From contig NZ_CP007456.1 in assembly GCF_000800455.1 (NCBI RefSeq), positions 1,178,001 through 1,242,000 on the forward strand: a stretch of DNA of 64,000 bases, given 5' to 3'. Source of the DNA: Bifidobacterium catenulatum PV20-2. GTDB lineage: Bacteria; Actinomycetota; Actinomycetes; Actinomycetales; Bifidobacteriaceae. The position numbers were made by a program, and so were the translations under genes. Numbering within the stretch: position 1 is the first letter of the stretch; each line of letters begins with the position of its first letter. The notes beneath the pieces were generated by a model that saw only the letters and a list, made by a program, of their open reading frames with translations, ran no database searches and was not told the origin of the DNA. This document shows, piece by piece, positions 44,287 through 55,581 of this stretch.

Positions 44287-44676
44287 ATGGGACAACGAAT
44301 GGAGAAGGGATTGTTCAGCAGGCGTGTTTATGAGGTGGTGCGGCGCATTCCGAAGGGTAAAGTCGCCACCTATGGGCAGGTTGCGGCTTTGGCCGGAGCG
44401 CCACGCAACGCGCGTTTTGTCGGCTATGCCCTGCATTCGAATCCTGAGCCGGGTGTGATTCCATGTCATCGTGTGGTGTTCCGAGACGGCTCGTTGGCGC
44501 CCGGATTCGCGTTCGGCGGTCCGGAAAGACAGCGGCTTCTGCTCGAAGAGGAAGGCGTTGTCTTCATCTCTCCGAAAGGTATGCCCGAACTAAGCGAGTC
44601 AGGCAAGATGAAAGACTCGAACGCCGGAGCTTCCGGACTGCGAGTCGATCTCGCCCGTTGTCAGTGGGACGCCTAG
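44287..44676 (+). CDS. MGMT-like DNA alkyltransferase protein
   Basis: Single-domain protein of the O6-alkylguanine-DNA alkyltransferase/ATL family, 129 residues. HTH-type core: VRRIPKGKVATYGQVAALAGAP, then the active-site motif PCHRVVF where Cys is kept, followed by FAFGGPERQRLLLEEEG. ATG at 44287 lies close behind GAGG; ATG at 44299 is an alternative. Lies 11 bases after the nicotinamidase gene. Family proteins repair or bind O6-alkylguanine. Confidence 0.85.
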   Translation: MGQRMEKGLFSRRVYEVVRRIPKGKVATYGQVAALAGAPRNARFVGYALHSNPEPGVIPCHRVVFRDGSLAPGFAFGGPERQRLLLEEEGVVFISPKGMPELSESGKMKDSNAGASGLRVDLARCQWDA

Positions 44677-44928
44677 TCGCTTTCAATCCGTGTCAACCGC
44701 TTACGCCCCCAACGACATTTGCTTTATCCGCCGTGGTTGGATAATGGGTGCCTGCCATAAGGCGAAGAAAGCAACGGGGACGCAAAGGTGGAACGACAAG
44801 GCATGTGGCAACAGGACGCACCAGGGGCGATATCGGTCGGAATGCCGGTTGTATCGTTGGCACCGGCTCCGCGAACCATGGCATAACATCGGCTTAAGTC
44901 GTTGGAAAATAGCGCGACACGCCGCGAT
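44677..44928. other. Spacer before tRNA-Gly
   Basis: No gene is supported. ORFs crossing it lack start context. It leads into the tRNA promoter. Confidence 0.4.
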
Positions 44929-44957
44929 TTGCGGAGTTGGCATGCTTCATGTATATT
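44929..44957 (+). promoter_or_regulatory. Promoter for tRNA-Gly
   Basis: -35 TTGCGG (44929-44934), a 17-base spacer and -10 TATATT (44952-44957), about 34 bases before the tRNA. Read by eye. Confidence 0.55.
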
Positions 44958-44991
44958 TTCTACTCGTTGCCCACCACGGTGGAAACAACTT

Positions 44992-45067
44992 GCGGACATA
45001 GCTTAGTTGGTAAAGCGCAACCTTGCCAAGGTTGAGACCGCGGGTTCGAGTCCCGTTGTCCGCTCCA
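44992..45067 (+). tRNA. tRNA-Gly (GCC anticodon)
   Basis: Acceptor stem GCGGACA with TGTCCGC, discriminator T45064 and an encoded CCA at 45065-45067. The anticodon arm ACCTT-GCC-AAGGT gives GCC (glycine). The T-arm has GGGTTCGAGTCCC. A hairpin terminator follows at once. Confidence 0.96.
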
Positions 45068-45071
45068 TTTG

Positions 45072-45097
45072 AAAGCTTCCGGAAGGAAGCTTTTTTC
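45072..45097 (+). terminator. Terminator after tRNA-Gly
   Basis: AAGCTTCC-GGAA-GGAAGCTT stem followed by a run of T residues; classic intrinsic terminator. Confidence 0.85.
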
Positions 45098-45297
45098 ATA
45101 TCCGACCGCAAATCCGGGCATCATCCTCAATTCATCCCGACCGAAATCCGAACTGGAATCCTCCTCTGTTGAGAAAACGTTTGACCACAATGTGAACGTT
45201 CTCTTGAAAAGAGATAATCCATGCGAGAGGCTAGGAGAAGTTCCGCCAAAACAGGCAACGATGCCGGGGGAGAGCGGAACGGACGGAGGTAAAACAA

Positions 45298-45417
45298 ATG
45301 AACGAGAACAGCGACATTATTTTCGTGCCGGACGATTCCGCCAGCCACGAGTGGACGGAACGGGACAGCGAACTCGTAGAGGAGTATGCGGCCCAGCTTA
45401 TGAGCATGAGCATCTAG
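45298..45417 (+). CDS. Small ORF of 39 residues upstream of the Wadjet genes
   Basis: Short acidic protein with an excellent ribosome binding site (GGAGG 8 bases before ATG). The sequence starts MNENSDIIFVPDDSAS, continues HEWTERDSELVEEYAAQ and ends LMSMSI, so about one third is acidic. No family recognised. A hairpin terminator separates it from jetA. It might be a leader or regulator of the defence operon, or an independent gene. Detectable only by eye because of its size. Confidence 0.5.
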   Translation: MNENSDIIFVPDDSASHEWTERDSELVEEYAAQLMSMSI

Positions 45418-45455
45418 CCGGAAATTAGATGGGGCCGGGTTCCCTCTTCCATGAC

Positions 45456-45500
45456 AGGAAAAGACGTCGCTTTCGTACTGTAACTGCGGCGTCTTTTCCT
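45456..45500 (+). terminator. Hairpin between small ORF and jetA
   Basis: AGGAAAAGACG pairs with CGTCTTTTCCT (11-base arms) around a longer, partly paired loop, followed by TTGTTTTCGTTT. Strong intrinsic terminator or attenuator. So transcription from the small ORF may not reach jetA freely. Confidence 0.7.
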
Positions 45501-45560
45501 TGTTTTCGTTTAGAATGGAGACTTGCTGCCAAGGCATCGAACACATGGAAGGGCGTATTG

Positions 45561-47078
45561 TTGGCTGAGATCAGACGGGAGATGGAACGGCTTCGACCCG
45601 TATACGAAACCGGTGTCCTACGGTTGCTGCTGCGTAACAATTCCATGCTGTACGTCGCGTTGTTGCGTTCCACGTTCGACCCGCTGACGGGGGAGCTGCC
45701 GCGCGAAATCGTCGAAGAACGGTTCGCACGCAGTCTCAACCGGCTCATCGAAACCGACGATTACACGCTGAAAGACGGGCAGACTGCGCGCGAGGCCGCG
45801 CATTCGGTCCTGCTTGACCTCGCTCGCGAAAGGGAAGGCGACTACGCCTGGCTCGCCAATTCCATGGACGTGGCCTCGCACCGCTACCTGTACCGTCTCA
45901 CAGCGCGAGCGCACCGTGCCATCGAAGCGCTCGACCGGCTTGAGGACACCACGAAAGCGCTGTCCGGCGCGCAGGCCAACAGCATCATCATGGAAATCGA
46001 GCATGCTCGCATGCAGTTGACCGCCGATCCGCGCGAACGCATCCGCCTGCTGAAGAGGGACATCGAGGAACGGCAGAAGGAAATCGACGAGCTGGAACAT
46101 AGCGAGGCCTTGGAAAAGCTCACGTCCGAACAGGTCGGCGACATCATCGGCGTGATTCACAACACTCTGCGAGGAGTGCCCATCGACCTGCGCGAGCTCG
46201 CCCTTTCCGAACGGGACAACGGCGACGCGCTCCGACGGCGCATGCAGGCCGGCGCCATGAGCGTGGAAAGCATCCTCACCGCATACCATGACGAATACCG
46301 ACGTGCGTTCCGCGAATCCGACAGCGGACGTCGTTTCGAAGACGCGTTCCAAGTCATCGTCACCGACGAAGGCCGGCGCGAGATCGACGACGCGGTGCGG
46401 GACATCGCCAGAAACCCCTATTTGGATGGCGAGCCGAGCGTGCTGCTCAACCAGGTGCGTTCCGAACTCAAACGCATCTATGAAGGCATCGAGGACGTGC
46501 GCCGGCAGATCCGCACGTCCGACGAGGCGGTCAGCCGTCTCGTACGCCAGCAGACCGACACGAGCTACCGGACCATGCTCGCCAAACTCAACCAGCTGTT
46601 CGCAAAGACCAGCGCCGAAGCCAAAGCCCATCCCAATGACCAAAGCCGGCCCTACCATACGGACGCCGGGCAGGCGAAATTCCCGACATTGCCATCTCGT
46701 CCGGCCAGATCAATGGCGCGCGCCGCATCATCCAGCCTGAACGACGCCCCAGCGGCGACCATCGAAGCGCCGGACCTCAAGAACATGGTCGAAATATGCG
46801 GGCCACGGCTGACGCGCATGATCAGGCTTATCCGCAGCAATCCGGTGACGACATCGGACGGCATGTTCGTGGACCTCGCGGCAAGCTTCAACCAGCTGCC
46901 GAAAGCCGAACGGAGGGAAAGCGAACTGGTCGGCTTCCTCAGCGCCCTGCGCACGCAGGACGACTCGTCATACGTGACATGGCGCTGCATATCGATCGAC
47001 GGCAGCGAACGCGTATGGCGCACCAAACCCATTCTCACCACCGAAACGACGCTCGACGACATCATCGAGGAGAGATAA
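45561..47078 (+). CDS. jetA: Wadjet subunit JetA (DUF3375)
   Basis: Kleisin/MukF-like subunit of the Wadjet SMC complex that detects and cleaves closed circular plasmids. The DUF3375 N-terminal pattern is visible ([21 protein letters not shown]), with a long alpha-helical region: [14 protein letters not shown], then [20 protein letters not shown], and helical C-terminus. The likely start is TTG at 45561 with GGAAGGG about 7 bases upstream; the frame opens earlier but codes junk. 505 residues from that start. First of four genes in order A-B-C-D. Confidence 0.88.
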   Translation: MAEIRREMERLRPVYETGVLRLLLRNNSMLYVALLRSTFDPLTGELPREIVEERFARSLNRLIETDDYTLKDGQTAREAAHSVLLDLAREREGDYAWLANSMDVASHRYLYRLTARAHRAIEALDRLEDTTKALSGAQANSIIMEIEHARMQLTADPRERIRLLKRDIEERQKEIDELEHSEALEKLTSEQVGDIIGVIHNTLRGVPIDLRELALSERDNGDALRRRMQAGAMSVESILTAYHDEYRRAFRESDSGRRFEDAFQVIVTDEGRREIDDAVRDIARNPYLDGEPSVLLNQVRSELKRIYEGIEDVRRQIRTSDEAVSRLVRQQTDTSYRTMLAKLNQLFAKTSAEAKAHPNDQSRPYHTDAGQAKFPTLPSRPARSMARAASSSLNDAPAATIEAPDLKNMVEICGPRLTRMIRLIRSNPVTTSDGMFVDLAASFNQLPKAERRESELVGFLSALRTQDDSSYVTWRCISIDGSERVWRTKPILTTETTLDDIIEER

Positions 47079-47080
47079 GC

Positions 47081-47863
47081 ATGACGGACTATATCGAAGC
47101 CAACATCGAGGAAACGATCCTGACAGAAGGGGAGCCGGTATTGGAAGAGGCCGGCAGCCAGCAGGCCTCGACCGCGCTGTTCAACGGCGACACCGGCGAC
47201 ATGCCCGTCGAAGCGCGCATGGCCGCGATCGCGCTCAAACGCGAACGCTACATCGACGGCAGCCTGTATGACCTCGCCTGCGAGAACCGTGAGGTCGTGG
47301 AACGTTCGCTCAACAACGACATGCTCAGACTGGTCGACAACACGAAATACCGCATCATGTACGCGTCGCCGGTCACCGACTCGGAGACATGCATCCGTTC
47401 GTTGAAAACACGTATGAGCCTCACCCGCGAGGAGGCCGCCACGCTTGCCGCGCTACGCATCAAAGCGTTGGAATACGAAAACCAGAACGCCGAACCATGC
47501 GACTGGCTTATCAGCTTCGACGACATCCGCGCATTGCTCGCCACCGGCGCGGGATTCCTCACCGCCAGCAACGACGAGGAAGGCACTGCGAAGAAAATCA
47601 CGTCCATCATCTCACGCATGCGCACCTACGGGTATCTCGCGCCGATCGAAGACGACGACATGTACGTCCTCACGCCACTGGTGCCCATGGTGCTCGACCG
47701 CGGCCTCGCCGACCAGTGGCTCGGATCCGAAACCGCGGACGAGAACGCATCCGCCGACGGCCGCACCAACGCCGGCCCGGACGACAGGCCCATGGAAGAC
47801 ATAGAACAAGACGCATTCGATTTCAACACCGACGACAACCGTTTCGACGAGGAGGAACACTGA
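47081..47863 (+). CDS. jetB: Wadjet subunit JetB (DUF4194)
   Basis: MukE-like winged-helix subunit of Wadjet (DUF4194), 260 residues. It shows an acidic N-terminus, then [17 protein letters not shown] and the family pattern in [21 protein letters not shown], and ends in a strongly acidic tail. It starts 2 bases after jetA with GAGGAGAG upstream, and overlaps jetC as TGATG. Confidence 0.87.
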   Translation: MTDYIEANIEETILTEGEPVLEEAGSQQASTALFNGDTGDMPVEARMAAIALKRERYIDGSLYDLACENREVVERSLNNDMLRLVDNTKYRIMYASPVTDSETCIRSLKTRMSLTREEAATLAALRIKALEYENQNAEPCDWLISFDDIRALLATGAGFLTASNDEEGTAKKITSIISRMRTYGYLAPIEDDDMYVLTPLVPMVLDRGLADQWLGSETADENASADGRTNAGPDDRPMEDIEQDAFDFNTDDNRFDEEEH

Positions 47864-50800
47864 TGGCAGACGGCATGAAGATCGTTTCCGACAAGTGGAT
47901 GCTACAAAGCCGACAAATCGTCAACTGGGGCTCATACGGCGGCTGGCACGAATTCCGCCCATCCATGGACGAAACCATGCCGGTGACCCTGCTCGCCGGC
48001 GCCAGCGAATCAGGCAAATCCACACTCGTCGACGCGCAAATCTCACTCCTCTACCCATCCGGAACCCCCTACAACAAGGCGTCGAACTCCGGACGTTCGG
48101 AACGCAACGACTACACCTACCTGCGTGGCATGATCGGCGTAAGCGATAGCGAAAACGGCGAAACGCCGATCTTCCTGCGCGGCAAAGACGCCGACGACAC
48201 CCCACAGAACATCTGGGGCGCAATCGTCGACACCTACGTGAACAAAACCGACGGAGGACTGCTCTCCTGCGGCAAATTCCTCTACCTGAACGCCGGAGAC
48301 GGACAAGACGGACTACGCCGCCGCTACATCACCTGGAACCGAACCATCGACCCACGACTCATGGACCAGTACCGCAACACACCATTCACCCGGTCCATGT
48401 TCGAAAAAACCTATCCGGAATGCACCACGCACACCAACGCCGCGGCATTCCACGCCTCCATCTGGCAGGACATGGGCCTAAGCGCCGACGCCTGCCGCCT
48501 CCTGCACAAAATACAATCGGCGGACGCCCCTCAAAACTCGACGACATCTTCAAGCAAGGCGTGCTCGACATACCCGAATCCATCCGCCTCGCCCACGAAA
48601 CCGTCGACGACTACAACCGGTTCAACGAAAACTTCCACAGCATGGAAGACAAAATGGCCCGCGTCGCCATCCTGCAAAACATCCAGACACGCTACGGCGA
48701 ATACGCAAAGCAAACCAGCGAACGACGCGAATACGAACCCATCAACCCCGACAGCGAACATGGCAACGCAACACTGTCCGCATGGGCGCGCTCGCGCATG
48801 GCCAGCGAAGTGCGCGCTGGTCTGCCGGCCGCGCAGCGCAAGGTCAAGGAGTCGCAGGAGGCCATCGATCGGGCGATGCAGCGCGTCGGCGAGCTCAACA
48901 CGCGAATCGACGCCGTCAAGGAACGTATCCAAGGCATCGACGGCGGCAGTCTGCAGCAGCTCGGCAAGGATCTTCAACGCGTGCGCCAGGACATCGACGA
49001 GGCGAGCAGGCAACGTCATGCCATAGCCGAACGATTCGAACAGGTCGAAGGCAGGCTTCCCGACAGCGAGCAGACATGGGACGCCAAACGCGCCATGCTC
49101 GCCGAAACGCTCGACACATACGAGGAACGGTTGAAGGACGCGAACGCCAGATTCCAGCAGCTGGTAGGGGAGCGTCACGACCGCCAGCGCGACCGTGACA
49201 GCCTACGACGGGACTATCAGCGCAAACTCACGCACAGGACGCGCATCAGCGATGACATGGACGACGCGCGCACGCTTATCATGCGGGCGACCGGATTGGA
49301 CGCGTCCGAACTGCCGTATGTGGCCGAACTGATGGACGTGAACGAACAGGACGAACAGTGGCGTCTGGCAATGAACGTCACCTACGCGCCCATCGCGCAG
49401 ACCATCCTCGTCGACAAACGCCACGAGCAAGGATTCGCGGCGAAAATCAGCGCCATCGACCCGAAACTCATGACACGACGCACGTGGCGGTTCATCGACA
49501 CCGGCATGCAATACGAATCCTCCGCCAGCGAAGGCTGGATGTCGTCGAAACTGCAATACCGGGAGGACTCTCCGTTCGCCGGATGGCTGAAAAACCAGAC
49601 GACGTCGCCACGGTTCGACGCGCGTTGCGTGCACGCCATCGACGACATGAACCATGACGAACGACAAGTGCAGGCCGACGGACAAATCAAATCCGGCGAC
49701 CGTGGATTCCACGGCAGCAAAGGACTACACCAGGTCATCGGCTTCATGAACGAACAATACCTGGCCGAACTGAAAAACCAACTCGACAAGGCGGAGCAGG
49801 CGTTGCAGAACGCCGACCGTCGAAGCGAACAAATGTCCAACACCATCAGCCTGCTGCAAGACGAGCACGAGCTCGCACGAATCGTAGCCGACATGCCATG
49901 GAGCAAAATCGACGTGAACGGACTACGGGAACAGGAAACGCGAATCCGCAGGCAGATCGAACGCATCGAAAACGACCCGGAACTCGGCCAACTGCAAACC
50001 GAACTGAAACAGCTCAACCAACAGGCCACCGCCGAAAACAGAAACCAGTACCAAGCCGAAGACGACCTCGACAAGGCCCAACACGCCGTCCAAGCCGAAC
50101 AAGCATGGCTCGACGCCTACGGCAACGACGACTTCGACGACGCCACACTATCCAGCATGGTATCGAACCTACTCGCCGACGCATACGAGAACTGCTTCGG
50201 CGCATCCGTACGCGCGCAAGACCGGCCAAAACTCATCGCAGGCCTCTTCGACCATGAAAGCGAAACACCATTCCACACGCGCGCGCTACGCAACATCGCA
50301 CGCATCGCACGCACACGAATCCAAGAAATCGACGCCAGATCCAACCAACTGCGCGCCGACACGGAACGCATCATGGACGACTACCTCAACAACCACTCCA
50401 CAGATGACAACACCGTCATGGCAAGCGTGGAAGACTACCGATACTTCCTCGACGAACTCAACGAACTCAACATGCTCGTCACCCGCGCCGCAACCGACGA
50501 AGAATACGCCAACAGCGTCAAAAAACTCTACATGAGCTTCCAACAGCTCAACCGCGCGCTACGCACCGACGAAGAAAACATCAAAGAACAGCTCAACCGC
50601 ATCAACAGCATGCTCAAAGGACAACAATTCGGCCCACAAGGCGGCAGACTATCACTCGACGTGACCTTCAGCCCAATCGACCGACAATTCGAAACAACCC
50701 TCAGCCGCATCCTGTCAAAACTGGAAGACTGGACGCGCAACGCAAGCGACAATCCCACGGAAACACGCAAAGCATTCAACAACTGCGAAACATTCGTGAA

Positions 50801-51320
50801 CAGACTGCACAACGAACTCGACAAAATACACGACACCAACGGCATCAAAGCATACGGCGCACGCAACCTCGACCCACGCGTACGCAGCTCATTCTACGCA
50901 ATCGTGCACCACGACAACGCCCCCGACGAACGCATCAGCTCCACCGGCGGAAAATCCGGCGGAGCCCTCCAAGAACTCACCTCATTCGTCTACGGCGCAG
51001 CCCTCATCTACCTACTCGGCGGAGACCTCACCGCACGCCCCACCTACACCACGCTCTTCCTCGACGAAGCACTCATCAAAGCCGACGGCCGCTACACCAA
51101 ACGCGCGCTCGCCGTACTACCCCGACTCGGCTTCCAAATCATCGTCTCCGCCCCGGAAAGCAAAACCGCGGAAATCCTCAACGTCGCCAACAGAGCATAC
51201 GTCGCATACAAAGACCCATCCACCGGCAACTCATACCTACAGGAACTCGACAGCGAAACCATCACACAGGACGAAACACAGCCCACCACCGCACCCGCGA
51301 AACCAACAACGGAGGCATAA
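47863..51320 (+). pseudogene. jetC: Wadjet SMC-like ATPase JetC, frameshifted
   Basis: SMC/MukB-like ATPase of about 1150 residues if intact. The 5' frame has Walker A AGASESGKSTLVDAQ (residues about 45-59) and runs to about codon 219. The remainder lies in the next frame: coiled coils (about 49.0-50.5 kb), then the C-terminal head with STGGKSGGALQELTSFV, Walker B TTLFLDEALIKAD and VSAPESKTAEI. The break lies near 48517: one missing base would join KIQS to GGRPSKLDDIF. Either decayed or a sequencing indel. Both halves stay recognisable, so the loss is recent. Confidence 0.85.
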
Positions 51321-51323
51321 CCC

Positions 51324-52515
51324 ATGGCAACGGCCAGAAGCACCACCAACAGCGACATCCACAGCCAACTCAACGGATACGTCACCGACTATCTCACCAA
51401 GCACATGTATGACGCCAACACCTCCTGGCCATTGCGCAAAACCATCCGACTACCCAAACAAGCCGAACTCGAAGCCCACTACACGCACATCCGTGCCCAA
51501 GACGAAGCCATCCGCAACTGGGCACAACAACACCACTGCGAAACCAGCGAAAAAACTAAAATCATCTCCAATGGAATCGTCCGACAAACCAGCCAACTCA
51601 TCGACTCGGTAACCATACCCGACCTCAACACGGCCCTCAACATCACCACACCACAAACACGCAAACTCTACCAACGCGAACACCAACGCGCACACACCAT
51701 CACCAACCAATTCAACCTCGACTCCAACACCTCCATAAACATCGCCAAAATCCTCAAAAACCATGACGACACCGGTCATACAAGCCGCACACTACTTCGC
51801 CAACCACAACACCGAAAACATGACCCCACGCATGGTCCCCATCCCCGGATTCAGTGCAAAATGGCTAGGCAAAACAACATCAAACCGCTGCAAAGCAATC
51901 TGCAAACTCCTCAAACGAGAACAACTAGCCCTCAACGACCGCCACGGAGAAATCCGACTCCGACTCCTCGACACACAACACCACAACCAACCAGACCTCA
52001 TCGTGACACAACCATGGATAAACGGCGCGCCACACGACATCACCCACATCATCATCGTGGAAAACAAAGACACCTACCAAGCCATACCCACAACAGAACA
52101 CGCCATCTGCATATTCGGCAGCGGACACGCGGCAACCCGAATCAAAACACTACTACCTTGGATCACAACCACACCCCACATCATCTACTGGGGAGACATA
52201 GACGCAGACGGTCTCGAGATACTCTCCGAACTACGACAAACCGGCATCGCCTGCGACTCCATACTCATGGATAGCACAGCATACAAAACATACGAACCAT
52301 ACGGCACCAAACTCAACACAAAAAAACAACCCCTCAAAACACGCGACCCCAAACCAACACCAGGACTCACACAACACGAAAGAAACTTATACGAACAACT
52401 CTGCACCGGGAAAAATACAACCTACCTACGAATCGAACAAGAACGCATCCCCATCAACGACGCAATGACAATACTCCACAACCAACACCAATGGAACACA
52501 ACACACCACAAATAG
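51324..52515 (+). pseudogene. jetD: Wadjet nuclease subunit JetD, frameshifted
   Basis: TOPRIM-like nuclease subunit (DUF3322/DUF2220). The first frame covers the N-terminal part (residues about 1-150, ending ILKNHDDT). The second frame from about 51775 goes on with VIQAAHYFAN, PRMVPIPGFSAKWLGK and the TOPRIM-type YWGDIDADGLEIL, to the stop at 52513-52515. An extra base or the loss of two near 51770-51780 explains the break. Coding strand is extremely A/C-rich, much more than the neighbouring uvrA. Stop codon lies inside the SOS-type box. Confidence 0.82.
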
Positions 52516-52526
52516 AACAGCTGTTC
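52515..52526 (+). promoter_or_regulatory. LexA/SOS box before uvrA
   Basis: GAACAGCTGTTC fits the actinobacterial/Gram-positive SOS box GAAC-N4-GTTC, perfectly palindromic. It overlaps the jetD stop and precedes uvrA by 69 bases, with a plausible -10 TATCCT at about 52549. UvrA is a classic SOS gene. Confidence 0.75.
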
Positions 52527-52594
52527 GAAATCACGATAAAAATGAGGTATCCTAAATAACTAGAACCAAGAACACCCACCAGCGGAGGCAGGCC

Positions 52595-55581
52595 GTGGCA
52601 ACCAAACACACCAACGCAACAAGCGGCGAAATCATAGTCGAACGCATACTCACCAGCGACGCATTCCTCACAAAAGAAATCAAAAAAGCCCCCTCAAAAC
52701 AGAAAACGGATCACTCACAGCCGACCTCGAACACCTACCCAACGACCTCAAAATCGTCATCCAAGGCGCTCGTGAGCATAACCTGAAGAACGTGGATCTT
52801 GAGTTTCCACGCAATCGCATGGTGGTGTTCACAGGGTTGTCGGGCTCCGGCAAATCCTCGCTCGCGTTCGACACGCTGTTCGCCGAAGGCCAGCGCAGGT
52901 ATGTGGAATCGCTGTCGGCGTACGCGAGACAGTTCCTGGGACAGATGGACAAGCCGGACGTCGATTTCATCGAAGGCTTGAGCCCGGCCGTGTCGATCGA
53001 TCAGAAGACCACGAATCGTAACCCGCGTTCGACGGTCGGCACGATTACGGAGATTTACGATTACCTGCGACTGTTGTTCGCACGTACGGGCGTTCCGCAT
53101 TGCCCGGAATGCGGCGCATTGGTAAGTGCGCAGACGCCACAGCAAATGGTGGATGCGCTGCTGCAGTATCCGGAACGTACACGATTCCAGATTCTTGCAC
53201 CGGTCGTCCGTGGGCGTAAAGGAGAGTTCGAGGACTTACTCGAACTATTACGCGGTGATGGCTATGCGCGAGCGTTGATCGATGGCGAAATGAAGCAGCT
53301 GTCTGACGACATCAAACTCACCAAGCAGAAGAAGCACACCATCGAAGTGGTGGTAGACCGACTGGTGGTCAAGGACGGTGTTCGTCAGCGTTTGACCGAT
53401 TCCATTGAAACCGCGTTGAGGCTCGCCAAGGGTATCGTTGTAGCCGATTTCGTGGATTTGGATGAGAAGGATCCCGACCGCCGCAAACCATTTTCCGAGA
53501 AACGAGCATGTCCGAACGGTCATCAGCTTGAGCTTGACGAGATTGAGCCTCGTACATTCTCATTCAATGCGCCGTACGGCGCCTGCCCCGTGTGCACCGG
53601 CATCGGATACAAGCTGGAGATTGATCCGGAACTGGTGATTCCCGATCCTAGCAAAACCCTGAATGAGAATGCCATCGAACCGTGGGGCATGACCAAAGGC
53701 ACTGGCGAATATTACCGTCATGTGCTTGAGGGACTCGGCGATGAGATGGGATTCGATCTTGACACTCCTTGGAAGGATCTTCCGGAGGAGGCTCGTCAGG
53801 CCATCATGTATGGGCGTGATTTCAAGGTTCAAGTCTCATATCGTAATCGTTGGGGTCGTATGCGCGAATACTCCACCGGTTTTGAAGGTGTAGTGCGCAC
53901 ACTGATGCGCAGACATGACGAGACCGATTCTGACCAGATGAAACAGTACTACGAATCGTACATGCGCGAAGTGCCATGCCAGGCATGCCAAGGGCGTAGA
54001 CTTCGCCCCGAGGTATTGGCGGTGACCGTTGACGGCGAGTCCATCGCCGACGTGTGTGACATGTCTGCCGAGAAAAGCCTCGCATGGGTGAATGGCTTGC
54101 AGCTTGAAGGGTCGGCCGCCCAGATTGCAGGCGAAGTGCTGAAGGAGATTCGTGCCCGTCTTGGATTCCTCAACGACGTCGGGCTCAATTACCTGACGTT
54201 GTCCCGCGCGGCCAAGACCTTGTCTGGCGGCGAGGCACAGCGTATCCGTTTGGCGACTCAGATCGGTTCCGGACTGGTGGGCGTGATGTATGTGCTTGAC
54301 GAACCGTCCATTGGTCTGCATCAGCGAGACAACGAACGCTTGATCACCACGTTGCATCACCTACGCGATCTCGGCAATACGCTGATTGTTGTGGAACATG
54401 ATGAGGACACCATCAAGAACGCCGACTGGGTCATCGACATCGGACCGGGAGCTGGCGAGCATGGTGGCGAGGTCATCTATTCTGGTCCCGCAAAAAAGCT
54501 CATTGACGCTCCACGCTCGGTTACAGGAGACTATATCGCCGGTCGCCGAAAGATCGAAACGCCACAGTCCCGACGCAAAGTACGCAAAACTAAACAACTG
54601 CGCGTGGTCGGAGCCCGTGAAAACAATCTGAAGGATCTGACGGTTAATTTCCCACTGGGAGTCTTCACCTGCGTGACGGGCGTTTCCGGTTCCGGCAAGT
54701 CCACTTTGATCAATCAGATTCTGTATCCAGTGCTTGCCGACAAACTTAACGGCGCACGCATCGTTCCCGGCAAGCATACCCGGGTGGAAAGCGTGGGCCA
54801 GTGCGACAAAGTGATCCACGTCGATCAGAACCCGATTGGACGTACCCCTCGTTCCAATCCGGCCACCTATACCGGAGTATGGGACAAGATCCGCACGTTG
54901 TTTGCTAAAACTCCTGAAGCTCAGGTACGCGGATATGGTCCAGGGCGTTTTTCGTTCAATGTCAAAGGCGGACGGTGTGAAGCATGCCGCGGCGACGGCA
55001 CACTGAAGATCGAAATGAACTTCCTGCCGGACGTGTACGTGGACTGCGAGGAATGCCATGGCAAACGTTACAATCGCGAAACGCTGGAAGTGAAATACAA
55101 CGGCAAATCCGTTGCCGATGTGCTTGACATGCCAATCGAAGAGGCTGCCCAGTTCTTCAAGGCCTATCCTTCCATTTCTCGCTATCTCGACACGCTCGTT
55201 CAGGTGGGCCTGGGATATATCCGACTCGGACAGCCAGCTCCAACGCTTTCCGGAGGCGAATCGCAGCGAGTGAAACTTGCCACGGAATTGCAACGAAGGT
55301 CTACGGGTAAAACCGTATATATTCTTGATGAACCTACCACAGGCTTACATTTTGAAGATGTGCGCAAACTACTGCTTGTCCTGCAGGGATTGGTAGACAA
55401 AGGCAATACCGTCATCGTTATTGAACACAATCTCGATGTGGTCAAATCGGCTGACTGGCTTATTGATCTTGGCCCAGAGGGCGGAGATGGAGGCGGCACT
55501 ATCGTTACTGAAGGCACGCCGGAACAGGTGGCGCAGTGCGAGCGGTCCTGGACCGGCAAATTCCTTAAGGACATGCTGTGA
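52595..55581 (+). CDS. uvrA: Excinuclease ABC subunit UvrA, with apparent 5' frameshift
   Basis: DNA-damage recognition ATPase of nucleotide excision repair. GTG at 52595 (GGAGGC upstream) begins [18 protein letters not shown] then [16 protein letters not shown]; after a C5 tract near 52692 the natural continuation [17 protein letters not shown] then [18 protein letters not shown] is one frame over. With six C instead of five the two join. From the only in-frame downstream start (GTG 52792) translation still includes Walker [14 protein letters not shown], the zinc-finger Cys pairs, [12 protein letters not shown] and the second ABC half ([17 protein letters not shown]). It may be a sequencing error. 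Confidence 0.85.

Noticed and set aside
48420..51320. 966-codon frame as an independent gene
   Set aside because: It is the 3' portion of jetC after a frameshift; its first codons before about 48520 do not match the family.
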